39,181 bases of DNA from Prevotellaceae bacterium. GTDB taxonomy: Bacteria > Bacteroidota > Bacteroidia > Bacteroidales > Bacteroidaceae. The DNA lies in assembly GCA_015257125.1 (NCBI GenBank), contig JABZKU010000023.1:1-39181 (forward strand), given 5' to 3'. Within the stretch, counting starts at the first letter, position 1, and each line of letters opens with the position of its first letter. Below, in pieces: positions 1 to 8,258 of this stretch. The position numbers and the translations under genes are program-made. The notes under the pieces were generated by a model. It searched no databases. It saw only the letters and a program-made list of their open reading frames with translations, and was not told the DNA's origin.

Positions 1-386
1 CATCTCACGGCTTTTTGTATGCAAATCGCGTATTTTTTATGCTCGCGCTCATTGCTTTTGGGACTCCTTGTGGCGCTTTACTCAAAAAACTGCGCAGGGT
101 TTGTGAGAAAGTTGTGGGCTTTTGCCGAAAACAAGTGAACTTTAGGGCAAAAACGCCCTTGTTTTGCGACCGACTCGAAGATATGCGTGGATGGGTGCAT
201 CAAGTTAATGGGCGAAGAGGGCAATGTAGAACACGCCGTGGCGAAAACAAAGTACCACTGCGGCCACCTCGCGCAAAAGACTGCCGACAAGGCGAACGCC
301 GAAGGGTGGTGCGAATCAGATTGCGCAGTGTGCCAGGGGATTTTACCCGCGTTAGGTCACCGAATGAGTGAGATTTTGGGGGCGTG
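1..386. other. Intergenic region, no convincing gene
   Basis: No reading frame here looks like a protein. The longest plus-strand frame (15-371) is rich in Arg and Cys with no recognisable motif, and its end approaches the promoter of the next gene. The stretch holds one copy of a degenerate 33-base intergenic repeat (111-143), followed by a small GGGC-AAAAAC-GCCC hairpin plus TTGTTTT (145-165). It may be the tail or upstream region of a gene outside the window. Confidence 0.5.
111..143 (+). repeat. Degenerate 33-base intergenic repeat, copy 1
   Basis: Aligned by eye without gaps to 12066-12098, 19979-20011 and 27503-27535. It differs from the 27503 copy at about 9 of 33 positions. The shared frame is GTTG, then nnGAC, TTTT, a GCGAAAA-like block, CAAGT and CTTT. 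All copies lie between genes. Function unknown. Confidence 0.4.
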
Positions 387-418
387 TTTGGGCAATCGGG
401 GGGAAAAGGCTAACTTTG
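387..418 (+). promoter_or_regulatory. Promoter of the YgjP-type metallopeptidase gene
   Basis: TTTG at 387-390, a 20-base spacer, then TAACTTTG at 411-418. This fits the Bacteroidota sigma-ABfr consensus (TTTG / TAnnTTTG). Transcription should start near 425, about 15 bases before the ATG at 440. Confidence 0.75.
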
Positions 419-439
419 CTCTTCCTTTTTCACTGAACT

Positions 440-976
440 ATGCGTTTCAAAATCACCCCCGATTTTTCGATTTCCACCCCCTTGTTGCAGCTGCGCATCG
501 AGGAAGTGCCCGGTTTGTCGAACGCCCAACTGCGGAGTGCGCCCGGTACACTGAACTTGCGCCTGCCGGTGGGACAAGACTATAATAGCCGCGCGCGGCA
601 AGAGTGGCTCAATCAGTGCGTGGTCGAGGGCTTGCGTCGCCAATGTCAGTTGGTGCTTGCGCCTCGTGTGCAGGCTTGGGCAAAACGCGGGGGAGTGAGT
701 TTCAAGCGCGTGACGTTCAAAGATGTGAGTTCGCGGTGGGGATCTTGTTCGTCGTTGCGCAATGTGAATTTCAACCTCTGGTTGCTGTTGCTCGACGAAC
801 CTTTGGTGGACTATGTCATCTGCCACGAGTTGGCTCACCTCAAGCATCTCAATCACAGTGAGCAGTTTTATGCCGAAGTCGATCGCATCTTGGGCCTCGA
901 GGGCGAGGCGAAACGCCGCGATCGGGAGTTGAACCGCGTGTCGCGCTCGCTTTCCACCTTGGGGCGCTATCGTTGA
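440..976 (+). CDS. YgjP-type (DUF45) zinc metallopeptidase
   Basis: A 178-residue protein of the YgjP/DUF45 metallopeptidase-like family, related to the M48/SprT-like zincins. It shows the family block SSRWGSC (about 97-103) and the zinc-binding helix HELAH (129-133, in CHELAHLKHLNHS). A conserved Glu should be the third ligand further on. There is no signal peptide, so it is presumably cytoplasmic; the natural substrate of the family is not established. The ATG at 440 lies about 15 bases after the predicted transcription start of a strong Bacteroidota-type promoter, which supports this start. The SUI1 gene follows 74 bases downstream on the same strand and may be co-transcribed. Family assignment is firm; biochemical function is open. 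Confidence 0.88.
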   Translation: MRFKITPDFSISTPLLQLRIEEVPGLSNAQLRSAPGTLNLRLPVGQDYNSRARQEWLNQCVVEGLRRQCQLVLAPRVQAWAKRGGVSFKRVTFKDVSSRWGSCSSLRNVNFNLWLLLLDEPLVDYVICHELAHLKHLNHSEQFYAEVDRILGLEGEAKRRDRELNRVSRSLSTLGRYR

Positions 977-1050
977 ACCCACACCCCGGCATCGCGGCGC
1001 GCAAGCCGCGCAGAATGAACCGATACAAACACAACAAGTATTTTTTTCTT

Positions 1051-1386
1051 ATGATGAACGATTGGAAAGACCGCCTCGGCGTGGTGTATAGCACGTCGGC
1101 CGATTTCGATTATCAAACGAACGAGGCAGAAGAGCCCGAAACCCTTGCTCCCGCTGCGCAAGTGCTGCGCGTGCGCATCGAAAAAAAGGGCCGCGGTGGG
1201 AAGACCGCGACCCTTGTTTCGGGGTTTGTGGGCACGAGTGCCGATTTGGCCGATCTCGGCCGCACGTTGAAATCAAAATGTGGCGTGGGCGGGAGCGTGA
1301 AAGACGGTGAGATCTTGGTGCAAGGCGATTTTCGCGAGCGCGTGATCAGCCTTTTGCGCTCCATGGGCTACACGGGCACGAAATGA
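1051..1386 (+). CDS. SUI1/YciH-family translation initiation factor
   Basis: A 111-residue homologue of bacterial YciH and eukaryotic eIF1/SUI1. A variable N-terminus (NDWKDRLGVVYST, typical of Bacteroidota members) is followed by the SUI1 fold: beta strand LRVRIEKKGRGGK, then VSGFVGT, LKSKCGVGGSVKDG and ILVQGDFRERV. The KCGVGGS-KDGEI block is the family signature. Bacterial YciH is thought to act on the small ribosomal subunit and influence start-codon fidelity or translation under stress; this is known for E. coli, not shown here. The frame is open upstream to 973, but I chose the ATG at 1051 (a second ATG is at 1054), because homologues begin at this point and the upstream residues are unrelated, basic and low in complexity. 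Confidence 0.9.
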   Translation: MMNDWKDRLGVVYSTSADFDYQTNEAEEPETLAPAAQVLRVRIEKKGRGGKTATLVSGFVGTSADLADLGRTLKSKCGVGGSVKDGEILVQGDFRERVISLLRSMGYTGTK

Positions 1387-1403
1387 GGGCTACCGGGCGC
1401 CGT

Positions 1404-2195
1404 TTATCGCCATTCGCGTAGGTCGAAGTTGGCTTCGAGGCGCTTTTCGAGGACGTCGTTGAGCTGCGGGAAGAAGTCCATACCGGTGAGTCGCTCCACT
1501 TGATCGACACTCACCGCGGCAGCGTTCATGGTTTGGTGGCTGTCGCGGTTGGAATAGTAGAAGCCGATGGCCTTCTCGTGGCCTTTTCGTGTGGAGAGCA
1601 CGACTTTGAAAAAGCCGTTGGGCACTCGTACACGCAGGTCGCGACCGATGGTGAGATGCTTGCGCTGTTTGTCAAAGACGGGGCCGCACACGATGTAGAT
1701 TTTGCCTTCGCTTTTCGCCCAACGGCGGCAGGCGTTTTCGAGTTTACTCCAAGCCCCGCTGTTCAGACTGCGATCTTGCGGACAGATGTTCGACATATAG
1801 AAGCAATCGCGCTGAGCGGCGGGGCTCCACTTCATGTCGGCCGACGGACACATGTGGCCGCGGTCGTAGCCACTGCCTTTATAGTCGTAGGTGGTCACCT
1901 GTTGCGAGACGGGCAGTTGGGGATCGGGCAGAAAGTCGGTGTATCGGCGTTCGTTGCCCTCGGTTTCGGCGGCGGTGAGCTCCCATGCCGACCAGTTCGG
2001 ACAAAGGGTTTCGCTGTTGAAGGAGAGCAGGTAGCCGGTGTGTCGGATGATGCGTTCGGGTACGCGCTTGAGTGGCGCGGGTTGTTCGAGCAGCGGGCGT
2101 GCCGGGTTCTTGACAGCGGAGGAAAAGGCGGTGCCGACTTGCGGCGCTGCGAGGAAGGTGAGCCCAATGAGGCCGGCGAGCAGTGCGTATTTCAT
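1404..2195 (-). CDS. Secreted DNA/RNA non-specific endonuclease (NUC1 family)
   Basis: 263 residues. The N-terminus (KYALLAGLIGLTFLAAP) is a probable signal peptide, so the enzyme should be exported or periplasmic. The body is a beta-beta-alpha-metal nuclease of the Serratia nuclease/EndoG type. It has the active-site block DRGHMCPSAD (111-120), whose His is the general base, and the metal-binding Asn in MSNICPQ (about N136). Arg/Glu residues follow in the C-terminal half. Length fits the family. Such nucleases cut DNA and RNA without sequence specificity and are usually read as scavenging or virulence enzymes. It is divergent from the YitT gene. Its own promoter is weak by eye: TAAATTCG on the minus strand near 2235 is the nearest match. 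No partner immunity protein is visible, so it is unlikely to be a toxin. Confidence 0.9.
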   Translation of the reverse strand: MKYALLAGLIGLTFLAAPQVGTAFSSAVKNPARPLLEQPAPLKRVPERIIRHTGYLLSFNSETLCPNWSAWELTAAETEGNERRYTDFLPDPQLPVSQQVTTYDYKGSGYDRGHMCPSADMKWSPAAQRDCFYMSNICPQDRSLNSGAWSKLENACRRWAKSEGKIYIVCGPVFDKQRKHLTIGRDLRVRVPNGFFKVVLSTRKGHEKAIGFYYSNRDSHQTMNAAAVSVDQVERLTGMDFFPQLNDVLEKRLEANFDLREWR

Positions 2196-2265
2196 GTGTG
2201 TATTTATTTCTTCGGGGCGAATTTACGAAAACTCCCCGTCGTTGCCTAAATAGGCACGGCAAAAC

Positions 2266-2296
2266 TTTGCCGATCGGCTTGAAACTTTTACTTTTG
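2266..2296 (+). promoter_or_regulatory. Promoter of the YitT-family gene
   Basis: TTTG at 2266-2269, 19-base spacer, TACTTTTG at 2289-2296: a near-ideal Bacteroidota promoter. It lies between two divergent genes, with the start expected near 2303 and the ATG at 2328. Confidence 0.75.
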
Positions 2297-2327
2297 CGCC
2301 CGATTCTCAACAAAGACAACGATATCT

Positions 2328-3335
2328 ATGAATTTTTCGTTCCGTGATTTGTTGCGCGAAGCCACGCAGCCTGCTACGCTCCGCGCCATTCCTTTCATTC
2401 TTTTCGGGTGCTTCATCGCGGCGGTGGCCTTGGTGTACTTCATCAATCCGTATGGCATTGTGCCCGGTGGGGCTTTCGGGGCAAGTATCGTGATTCACGC
2501 CATTTTCCCTTCGATGCCCATCGGTACGCTCGGCTTGATGATTCAAATTCCGTTGATGCTCATCTCAATGTTGGTGCTTGGTGGCCGATTGGGCGTGCGC
2601 ACGATCGTGGCGGCGGTGACTCTTCCGCTTTTTGTCAATCTGCTCACCGCATTGAGCTATCCGGCGGGCGAGGCGATGCGCACACTCGATCCGAAACTCT
2701 TGCTCGGCGGGCATTTGGACTTGACGAACGACTTGATCGTGAGCAGTTTGATCGGCGGTGTGCTGTTGGGCGCCGGCACCGGTCTGGTGATTCGCCAACA
2801 AGCGTCGAGCGGCGGCAGCGACATTGTGGCGATGATTCTCAATAAATACTCGGGCCTGCCGTTTTCCTACTGCTTGATGATCGTCGACGGCACGATTGTG
2901 CTCTCGGGCCTGCTGGTCATCGGCATGGGCTTGGGCTTAAATGTGGGCAGTGCGGAGCCTCGCTCGTGGATGCTCTCGTTCTATTCGCTCATCACGATGT
3001 TTGCCATCGCTCGCTCCATCGGTGTGGTGGTAAGTGGCACAACCGATGCGAAACTGGTGCACATCATTTGCACGCCCGAGGAAGGGCGCGTGCTGCGCGA
3101 GTGGATTCTCAACTCGCTCGACCGTACGGCGACGCGCTCTCCGTCCTATGGCTTGTACAGCGAGCAAGAGAAAGAAATCTTGTTGCTGGTGGTGCGCCAA
3201 AAAGAGTTGCCGGCCATCACCGCTGGTGTGAAGGAACTGGCGCCCGACTGCTTTGTTGTCGTGACCGACGCCTACGATGCTTACGGTTATCGCTGGAAAG
3301 CGCTTCCCGATGCGGGCGCATTGCAAATTCATTGA
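2328..3335 (+). CDS. YitT family membrane protein (DUF161 + DUF2179)
   Basis: 335 residues. The first ~220 contain about six hydrophobic helices, among them IPFILFGCFIAAVALVYF, the LGLMIQIPLMLISMLVLG region, LIGGVLLGAGTGLVI and the GTIVLSGLLVIGMGLGL region. The GGSDIVAMIL block is typical of YitT/DUF161. The C-terminal ~90 residues are soluble and match DUF2179 (YGLYSEQEKEILLLVV, then DCFVVVTDAYDAYG). The transported or sensed molecule is unknown for this family. The methyltransferase gene starts 3 bases after the stop, so the two form one transcript from the promoter at 2266-2296. Confidence 0.87.
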   Translation: MNFSFRDLLREATQPATLRAIPFILFGCFIAAVALVYFINPYGIVPGGAFGASIVIHAIFPSMPIGTLGLMIQIPLMLISMLVLGGRLGVRTIVAAVTLPLFVNLLTALSYPAGEAMRTLDPKLLLGGHLDLTNDLIVSSLIGGVLLGAGTGLVIRQQASSGGSDIVAMILNKYSGLPFSYCLMIVDGTIVLSGLLVIGMGLGLNVGSAEPRSWMLSFYSLITMFAIARSIGVVVSGTTDAKLVHIICTPEEGRVLREWILNSLDRTATRSPSYGLYSEQEKEILLLVVRQKELPAITAGVKELAPDCFVVVTDAYDAYGYRWKALPDAGALQIH

Positions 3336-3338
3336 GCG

Positions 3339-3917
3339 ATGAGTGCGACACTTTCCCCAGTTTTGACACATCTTCTATTGACTTCCCCGCTCGGCCATTT
3401 GCTGTTGGCCGGTCGGGGAGGTTGGCTTTCGGGACTTTGGTTCGTAGGCGAACGGCATTGTCCTGAGGTGAGCGAAAGTGTGCCCCGTTTGATGTTACCG
3501 ACGAGAGTGGACATTGCCGAGCAATCGGCTGTGTTTGACGGACTCCCTCCCTTTGTCGAGGCGACTTGTCGGTGGTTGTCGGCCTATTTTTCGCGCACAT
3601 GGTCTTTGCCTCCGCTGCCTGATATGGAATGGCGCGGCACGGATTTTCAGATGGCGGTGTGGCGCGAATTGTTGGCGGTACCTTTCGGACAGACCTTGAC
3701 CTATGGCGCGTTGGCTACTCGCGTGGCTGCGCGAATGGGACGCCCTTCTCCGGCGGTGCGTGCCGTGGCGACGGCAGTAGGGCGCAATCCGGTTTCGATT
3801 CTCGTGCCGTGTCATCGCATTGTCGGCACGCGCGGCGCGGTGGGCGGCTATGCGGGTGGGGTAGCACGCAAGTTGGAGCTGTTGGCGCTCGAGGGCATTT
3901 GGCTTCGCGGAACTTGA
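3339..3917 (+). CDS. ogt: Methylated-DNA-[protein]-cysteine S-methyltransferase
   Basis: 192 residues. This repair protein takes the alkyl group from O6-alkylguanine (or O4-alkylthymine) onto its own cysteine in a single-use reaction. The C-terminal DNA-binding domain is complete: FQMAVWRELLAVPFGQTLTYGALA (a helix-turn-helix region, written here as the FQMAVW and PFGQT blocks), RAVATAVGRNP with the Arg finger, and PCHRIVG with acceptor Cys158, then GGYAGG and KLELLALEG. The N-terminal ~90 residues are the usual variable RNase-H-like domain. There is no AdaA domain, so this is an Ogt-type stand-alone enzyme. It begins 3 bases after the YitT stop and is probably translationally coupled to it. 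A shared hairpin terminator follows at 4055-4086. Confidence 0.92.
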   Translation: MSATLSPVLTHLLLTSPLGHLLLAGRGGWLSGLWFVGERHCPEVSESVPRLMLPTRVDIAEQSAVFDGLPPFVEATCRWLSAYFSRTWSLPPLPDMEWRGTDFQMAVWRELLAVPFGQTLTYGALATRVAARMGRPSPAVRAVATAVGRNPVSILVPCHRIVGTRGAVGGYAGGVARKLELLALEGIWLRGT

Positions 3918-4054
3918 AAACGGTTTCTGCGCGAGATGAAGGCGGGCCTTGGTGGGCTGTCCATCATTTGTCCGACATCTTTTCCATTTCCCCGTTGTGC
4001 CGCACAAAGAAAAAGGGCACGTTCGTTTTCCCAAAGGGCATTTGAACACAAAAA

Positions 4055-4086
4055 ATCCCCTCATCGTCACGAGACGGTGAGGGGAT
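4055..4086. terminator. Bidirectional hairpin terminator (ogt / gdhA)
   Basis: 14-base arms at 4055-4068 and 4073-4086 (ATCCCCTCATCGTC / GACGGTGAGGGGAT, one G-U pair) with a 4-base loop. A T-run (4091-4096) follows on the plus side and an A-run (4051-4055) precedes it, which serves as the U-tract for the minus strand. It separates convergent genes. Confidence 0.85.
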
Positions 4087-4141
4087 GTAGTTTTTTAGCG
4101 CTTCGTTTGCGGAACAACTCCGCGTGCGAAATCGAAAAGGT

Positions 4142-5479
4142 TCAGACAACGCCTTGCGCCATCATGGCTTTGGCTACTTTCATGAAGCCGGCCACGTTGG
4201 CACCGCGCACATAGTTCACATAGCCGTCGGCTTCTGTGCCGTGTTCCACGCATTGGCGGTGGATGCCGTGCATGATTTGGTGCAAACGCTTGTCGACATC
4301 TTCGGCCGACCAGCTGAGGTGCATGGCGTTTTGGCTCATTTCGAGACCGGAAGTGGCGACACCGCCGGCGTTCACGGCCTTGCCCGGTGCGTAGAGCATC
4401 TTGTGAGCGATGAATTTATCGATGGCTTCGGGCGTGCATCCCATGTTCGAGATTTCGCCTACGCAGAGCACGCCGTTATCAATGAGGTGTTGCGCATCGT
4501 TGCCGTCGAGTTCGTTTTGCGTAGCGCAGGGAAGCGCGATGTCGACCTTGACTTCCCACGGACGCTTGCCTTCAACAAACTGCGCACCCGGGAATTCTTC
4601 GGCATAGGGGGCAACAATGTCGTTGCCGGAGGCGCGCAATTCGAGCATGTAGTCGATTTTCTCGCCACTGATGCCGTCGGGATCATAAATGTAGCCGTCG
4701 GGGCCGCTGATGGTGACGACTTTTGCGCCGAGTTGCGTGGCTTTGGTGGCAGCTCCCCACGCGACGTTGCCGAAACCGGAGATCGCCACGGTTTTTCCCT
4801 TGATGTCGTGACCGGCACGTTCGAGCATTTCACGCACAAAGTAGAGACCGCCGAAGCCGGTGGCCTCGGGGCGCACCAAACTACCGCCAAATTCGAGATT
4901 CTTGCCGGTGAGTACACCGGAGAAATCACGCGTGAGGCGCTTGTATTGTCCGAAGAGGTAGCCGATTTCTCGTGCACCAACACCGATATCGCCTGCGGGA
5001 ACGTCGACTTCGGGGCCGATGTGGTGATAAAGCTCGGTCATAAACGACTGACAGAAGCGCATAATCTCGGCATCGCTCTTGCCGCGAGGCGAGAAGTCGG
5101 AACCGCCTTTGCCGCCGCCCATGGGAAGGGTGGTAAGTGCGTTCTTAAATGTCTGTTCGAAGCCAAGAAATTTCAGAATGCTCAGATTCACCGAAGCATG
5201 GAAGCGAAGTCCTCCTTTATAGGGGCCAATGGCGGAGTTGAACTGCACGCGATAGCCGATATTCACTTGCACTTTGCCTTTATCATTGACCCAAGGCACA
5301 CGGAAAGTGATGATGCGCTCGGGTTCTACCAGGCGTTCGAGCAGAGAAGCGCTCTCCCATTCCGGATGTTTGTCGTAAATGTCGGCAATGCTGAGGAGTA
5401 CTTCGTGAACGGCTTGGAGATACTCTTTCTCACCGGGGTGGCGAGCTTCGAGTTGCTGCATGAAAAGTTCGATGTTCAT
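4142..5479 (-). CDS. gdhA: NADP-type glutamate dehydrogenase
   Basis: 445 residues, the usual size of the hexameric GDH family. It interconverts glutamate with 2-oxoglutarate and ammonium; the biosynthetic direction with NADPH is likely for this class. Visible blocks are PYKGGLRFH, the catalytic-lysine region LPMGGGKGGSDF, DVPAGDIGVGAREIGY, the Rossmann loop SGFGNVAWGAA and NAGGVATSGLEMSQN. Coenzyme preference is assigned from family resemblance, not from a tested residue. It lies 92 bases downstream of serS on the same strand, with a long stem-loop (5504-5560) between them, and ends at the shared terminator 4055-4086. No good separate promoter is visible in the gap, so read-through from serS is plausible, though a regulated promoter cannot be excluded. 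Confidence 0.95.
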   Translation of the reverse strand: MNIELFMQQLEARHPGEKEYLQAVHEVLLSIADIYDKHPEWESASLLERLVEPERIITFRVPWVNDKGKVQVNIGYRVQFNSAIGPYKGGLRFHASVNLSILKFLGFEQTFKNALTTLPMGGGKGGSDFSPRGKSDAEIMRFCQSFMTELYHHIGPEVDVPAGDIGVGAREIGYLFGQYKRLTRDFSGVLTGKNLEFGGSLVRPEATGFGGLYFVREMLERAGHDIKGKTVAISGFGNVAWGAATKATQLGAKVVTISGPDGYIYDPDGISGEKIDYMLELRASGNDIVAPYAEEFPGAQFVEGKRPWEVKVDIALPCATQNELDGNDAQHLIDNGVLCVGEISNMGCTPEAIDKFIAHKMLYAPGKAVNAGGVATSGLEMSQNAMHLSWSAEDVDKRLHQIMHGIHRQCVEHGTEADGYVNYVRGANVAGFMKVAKAMMAQGVV

Positions 5480-5503
5480 GGCGGTTGTAGTTTTTGGCGT
5501 GGG

Positions 5504-5560
5504 GTTTGCGTTGCTTCGTGTGGGCTTTGGAAAGAAAGCGGTGCACGAAGCGACGCAAAC
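5504..5560 (-). other. Long intercistronic stem-loop between serS and gdhA
   Basis: 17-base arms GTTTGCGTTGCTTCGTG (5504-5520) and CACGAAGCGACGCAAAC (5544-5560) pair with a single G-U/A-C mismatch around a 23-base loop. There is no U-run on either side, so it is not a standard intrinsic terminator. It could stabilise or direct processing of the serS-gdhA message. Confidence 0.6.
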
Positions 5561-5571
5561 TGCCGATTGGA

Positions 5572-6849
5572 TTATTTAATCATCTCACAGCCCATGTAGG
5601 GTTGCAGAGCTTTGGGAATGCGGATGCCTTCGGGCGTTTGGAAGTTCTCGAGGAGCGCGGCCACAATGCGCGGCAATGCGAGCGCCGATCCGTTGAGTGT
5701 GTGGCAAAGCTCGATCTTTTTGTCTTCGGCACGACGATAGCGGCAGTGAAGTCGGTTGGCTTGGTAGCTATCGAAGTTAGAAACGGACGAAACTTCGAGC
5801 CAACGGCCTTGCGCTTCGGAATAAACTTCGAAATCGTAGCACAAAGCGGCCGTAAAGCTCATGTCGCCACCGCAAAGACGGAGGATGCGATAGGGAAGTT
5901 CGAGCTTTTGGAGCAAACCTTCCACGTGAGCCAACATTTCGTCGTGGCTTTGCTGCGAATGTTCGGGACGATCGATGCGAACGATCTCGATTTTCGAAAA
6001 TTCGTGCAGGCGATTCAAGCCGCGAACGTCCTTACCGTAGCTACCGGCTTCGCGGCGGAAGCACTGCGTGTAGGCGCAATTTTTAATGGGCAGCTCACTT
6101 TCTTCGAGAATCACGTCACGATAGATATTGGTGACGGGAACTTCTGCGGTGGGGATGAGGTAAAGATTATCGAGGGTGCAGTGATACATCTGACCTTCCT
6201 TATCGGGCAGCTGACCGGTGCCGTATCCCGATGCTTCGTTGACCACAGTCGGGGGCATGATCTCAAGATAGCCGGCTTCGCGGGCTTCGTCGAGGAAGAA
6301 GTTGATGAGTGCGCGCTGCAAACGTGCGCCCAATCCTTTATAAACAGGGAAGCCGGCGCCGGTAATCTTGACACCGAGGTCAAAATCAATGAGATCATAC
6401 TTTTTTGCCAGCTCCCAGTGAGGCAAAGGATCGACGGGAAGCGTCGTTTCTTGTCCGCCGGTTTTCACCACGACGTTGTCTTCTGCGCCAAAACCCTCGG
6501 GAACGAGTTCGTAGGGCACGTTGGGAATCGTATAGAGGAGCTGTGTGCGCTCTTCCTCGGCAGCTTTTTTGAGTTCTTCGAGTTCGGCGCTGCGCGTCTT
6601 GAGTTCTGCCACGCGAGCCTTGGCTGTTTCGGCTTCTTCCTTCTGGCCGGCTTTCATGAAAGCACCGATATTCTTGGCCAAAGTCTTTTGTTCCGCGAGC
6701 ACGGCGTCGAGTTCCGTTTGCGCGCTCTTGCGTTTGCCGTCGGCAGCGAGCACTGCGTCAATGGCCGCGCGGGCTTCTGTGAATTTTTTCTTTTCCAAGC
6801 CGCGAATCACGGCCTCTTTATCTTCATTGATTTGTTTAATCGTCAGCAT
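5572..6849 (-). CDS. serS: Seryl-tRNA synthetase
   Basis: 425 residues, normal length for bacterial SerRS. The N-terminal ~110 residues form the long antiparallel coiled coil that grips the tRNA-Ser variable arm (charged helices around EDKEAVIRGLEKK and AGQKEEAETAKARVAELK). The class II catalytic core follows. Motif 2 is seen as CFRREAGSYGKDVRGLNRLHEF, quoted here as FRREAGSYG and LNRLHEF. A tRNA/serine-binding block reads LEVSSVSNFDSYQANRLH. Motif 3 lies at the C-terminus (LNGSALALPRIVAALLEN). It charges tRNA-Ser and, as the precursor step, tRNA-Sec where present. A TAATTTTG -7 element lies 29 bases upstream of the ATG at 6849. Confidence 0.97.
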   Translation of the reverse strand: MLTIKQINEDKEAVIRGLEKKKFTEARAAIDAVLAADGKRKSAQTELDAVLAEQKTLAKNIGAFMKAGQKEEAETAKARVAELKTRSAELEELKKAAEEERTQLLYTIPNVPYELVPEGFGAEDNVVVKTGGQETTLPVDPLPHWELAKKYDLIDFDLGVKITGAGFPVYKGLGARLQRALINFFLDEAREAGYLEIMPPTVVNEASGYGTGQLPDKEGQMYHCTLDNLYLIPTAEVPVTNIYRDVILEESELPIKNCAYTQCFRREAGSYGKDVRGLNRLHEFSKIEIVRIDRPEHSQQSHDEMLAHVEGLLQKLELPYRILRLCGGDMSFTAALCYDFEVYSEAQGRWLEVSSVSNFDSYQANRLHCRYRRAEDKKIELCHTLNGSALALPRIVAALLENFQTPEGIRIPKALQPYMGCEMIK

Positions 6850-6877
6850 ATCGGCTAATAGTCATTTGGGTTTACCG

Positions 6878-6885
6878 CAAAATTA
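6878..6885 (-). promoter_or_regulatory. -7 element of the serS promoter
   Basis: The plus strand reads CAAAATTA, i.e. TAATTTTG on the minus strand, matching TAnnTTTG. No clean TTTG is seen 19-20 bases upstream, so the -33 element is weak. It faces the promoter of the HD gene. Confidence 0.5.
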
Positions 6886-6908
6886 GTACAATAAATCGGG
6901 AAATATAG

Positions 6909-6916
6909 TACCTTTG
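6909..6916 (+). promoter_or_regulatory. -7 element of the HD phosphohydrolase promoter
   Basis: TACCTTTG fits TAnnTTTG and sits 20 bases before the ATG at 6937. The -33 element is not clear. Back-to-back spacing with the serS element means the two polymerases would compete for the same ~60 bases. Confidence 0.55.
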
Positions 6917-6936
6917 CCCCAAATCTTTTCTACTTC

Positions 6937-8172
6937 ATGAGTCCGATCATCATAAATGACCCGCTTTACGGATTTATCTCCGTGCCTCCCGGTTTACTTT
7001 CGGCCTTGCTCGACACGCCCGAAGTGCAACGTCTCGACCATATCCGACAACTTGGGACATCAAGTTTCATGTATCCGTCAGCGCGCCACTCGCGTAAGCA
7101 ACATTCGTTGGGGGCTTTGCATTTAATGCAGGAAGCCTTGACCGTTTTGTCGCAGAAAGGCGAATTTTTCTTTGAGCCGGAAAGCGAAGGAGCCATGGCC
7201 GCCATTTTATTGCACGACGTCGGTCACGGCCCCTTCAGCCATGTTTTGGAACATGACCTCGTGCCCGGTGTGAGCCATGAGGAGATTACGCTGAGCGTGA
7301 TGGAGCGCATCAATCAGCGCCTGAAGGGCGAACTCACTTATGCCATTCAAATTTTCAAAGACGACTATCCGAAACGCTGTTTGCACGAGTTACTATCGTC
7401 GCAACTCGATGTGGATCGACTCGACTACGTGAATCGCGACTCATTCTACTGCGGCGTGCAAGAAGGCAACATCGGCGCGGCGCGCATCACGAAGATGCTG
7501 CGCATTGTCGATGATCGTTTGGTGGTAGAGCACAAGGGCTTGTACACCGTTGAGCATTATTTGATGACGCGCCGGCTGATGTATTGGCAGGTTTATCTGC
7601 ACAAAACCGTGGTGGCCGCCGAAGAAGTGCTGCGTGCTGTCTTGCGTCGCGCCAAACACTTGGCGGCCGCAGGCGATACGCTCTTTGCTTCGCCGGCACT
7701 GGCCTACTTTTTATATGGAGTGCACACGCGCGAAAGTTTTTGGGACTCCGATGAGGCGCTCGACCACTATCTTTTGCTCACCGATGCCGATTTGCTGTGT
7801 GCCATCGGCGTGTGGCGTGAGCACAAAGACACCATTTTGTCGCAACTCGCCAAGGCTTTTTACGAACGTCGCCTGTTCAAAGTCGAAGTCTTCGACGGCG
7901 ATGTACCGCCCGCACAGGTGGAAGAGCGAATGGCAGCACTTCGTGCCAACGTGCAGCAACAACTGGGTGTAAGTGCCGAAGAAGCGCATTATTTTGTGAG
8001 CTGTCGCAAAGTCTCGAAGGAGATGTATTCGGCAGACGGCGCAGGCATCGGCATTTTGCAGCGCGATGGCAGCGTGAGCGATGTGGGACAAGTCTCGCGG
8101 ATTGTCCACACTGACGCGCCCGATGCGTTGCGCGACAGCAAAATCTACGTTTTTCATCTCCGAGAAAGCTGA
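6937..8172 (+). CDS. HD-domain phosphohydrolase (dGTPase-like, YdhJ type)
   Basis: 411 residues. The N-terminal half has the metal-binding set of the HD superfamily: Arg-His in SARHSRKQHSLG (49-59), the HD pair in LLHDVGHGPFSH (93-94) and a later Asp in SSQLDVDRLDYVNRDS. The pattern RLDYVNRDSFYCGV resembles dNTP triphosphohydrolases and SAMHD1-like proteins. The C-terminal ~200 residues are helical and carry no named motif I recognise. A role in hydrolysing a nucleotide or phosphate ester is likely; the actual substrate cannot be read from sequence. It is monocistronic, ending at a strong bidirectional terminator. Confidence 0.87.
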   Translation: MSPIIINDPLYGFISVPPGLLSALLDTPEVQRLDHIRQLGTSSFMYPSARHSRKQHSLGALHLMQEALTVLSQKGEFFFEPESEGAMAAILLHDVGHGPFSHVLEHDLVPGVSHEEITLSVMERINQRLKGELTYAIQIFKDDYPKRCLHELLSSQLDVDRLDYVNRDSFYCGVQEGNIGAARITKMLRIVDDRLVVEHKGLYTVEHYLMTRRLMYWQVYLHKTVVAAEEVLRAVLRRAKHLAAAGDTLFASPALAYFLYGVHTRESFWDSDEALDHYLLLTDADLLCAIGVWREHKDTILSQLAKAFYERRLFKVEVFDGDVPPAQVEERMAALRANVQQQLGVSAEEAHYFVSCRKVSKEMYSADGAGIGILQRDGSVSDVGQVSRIVHTDAPDALRDSKIYVFHLRES

Positions 8173-8200
8173 AGAACACTTCGCTCCCCGCACTTAAAAA

Positions 8201-8233
8201 GGCCCGAATAGCTGAGCAAAAGCTATTCGGGCC
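8201..8233. terminator. Bidirectional hairpin terminator
   Basis: Perfect 13-base arms GGCCCGAATAGCT (8201-8213) and AGCTATTCGGGCC (8221-8233) with a 7-base loop. TCTGTTTT follows on the plus side; AAAAA precedes on the other side. It ends the HD gene and the convergent hydrolase gene. Confidence 0.92.
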
Positions 8234-8258
8234 TCTGTTTTGTGGCGAAAGTAGGGCG

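Noticed and set aside
4124..5599. A 491-codon open frame on the plus strand
   Set aside because: Antisense shadow of gdhA; no recognisable protein features.
5494..6858. A 454-codon open frame on the plus strand
   Set aside because: Antisense shadow of serS.
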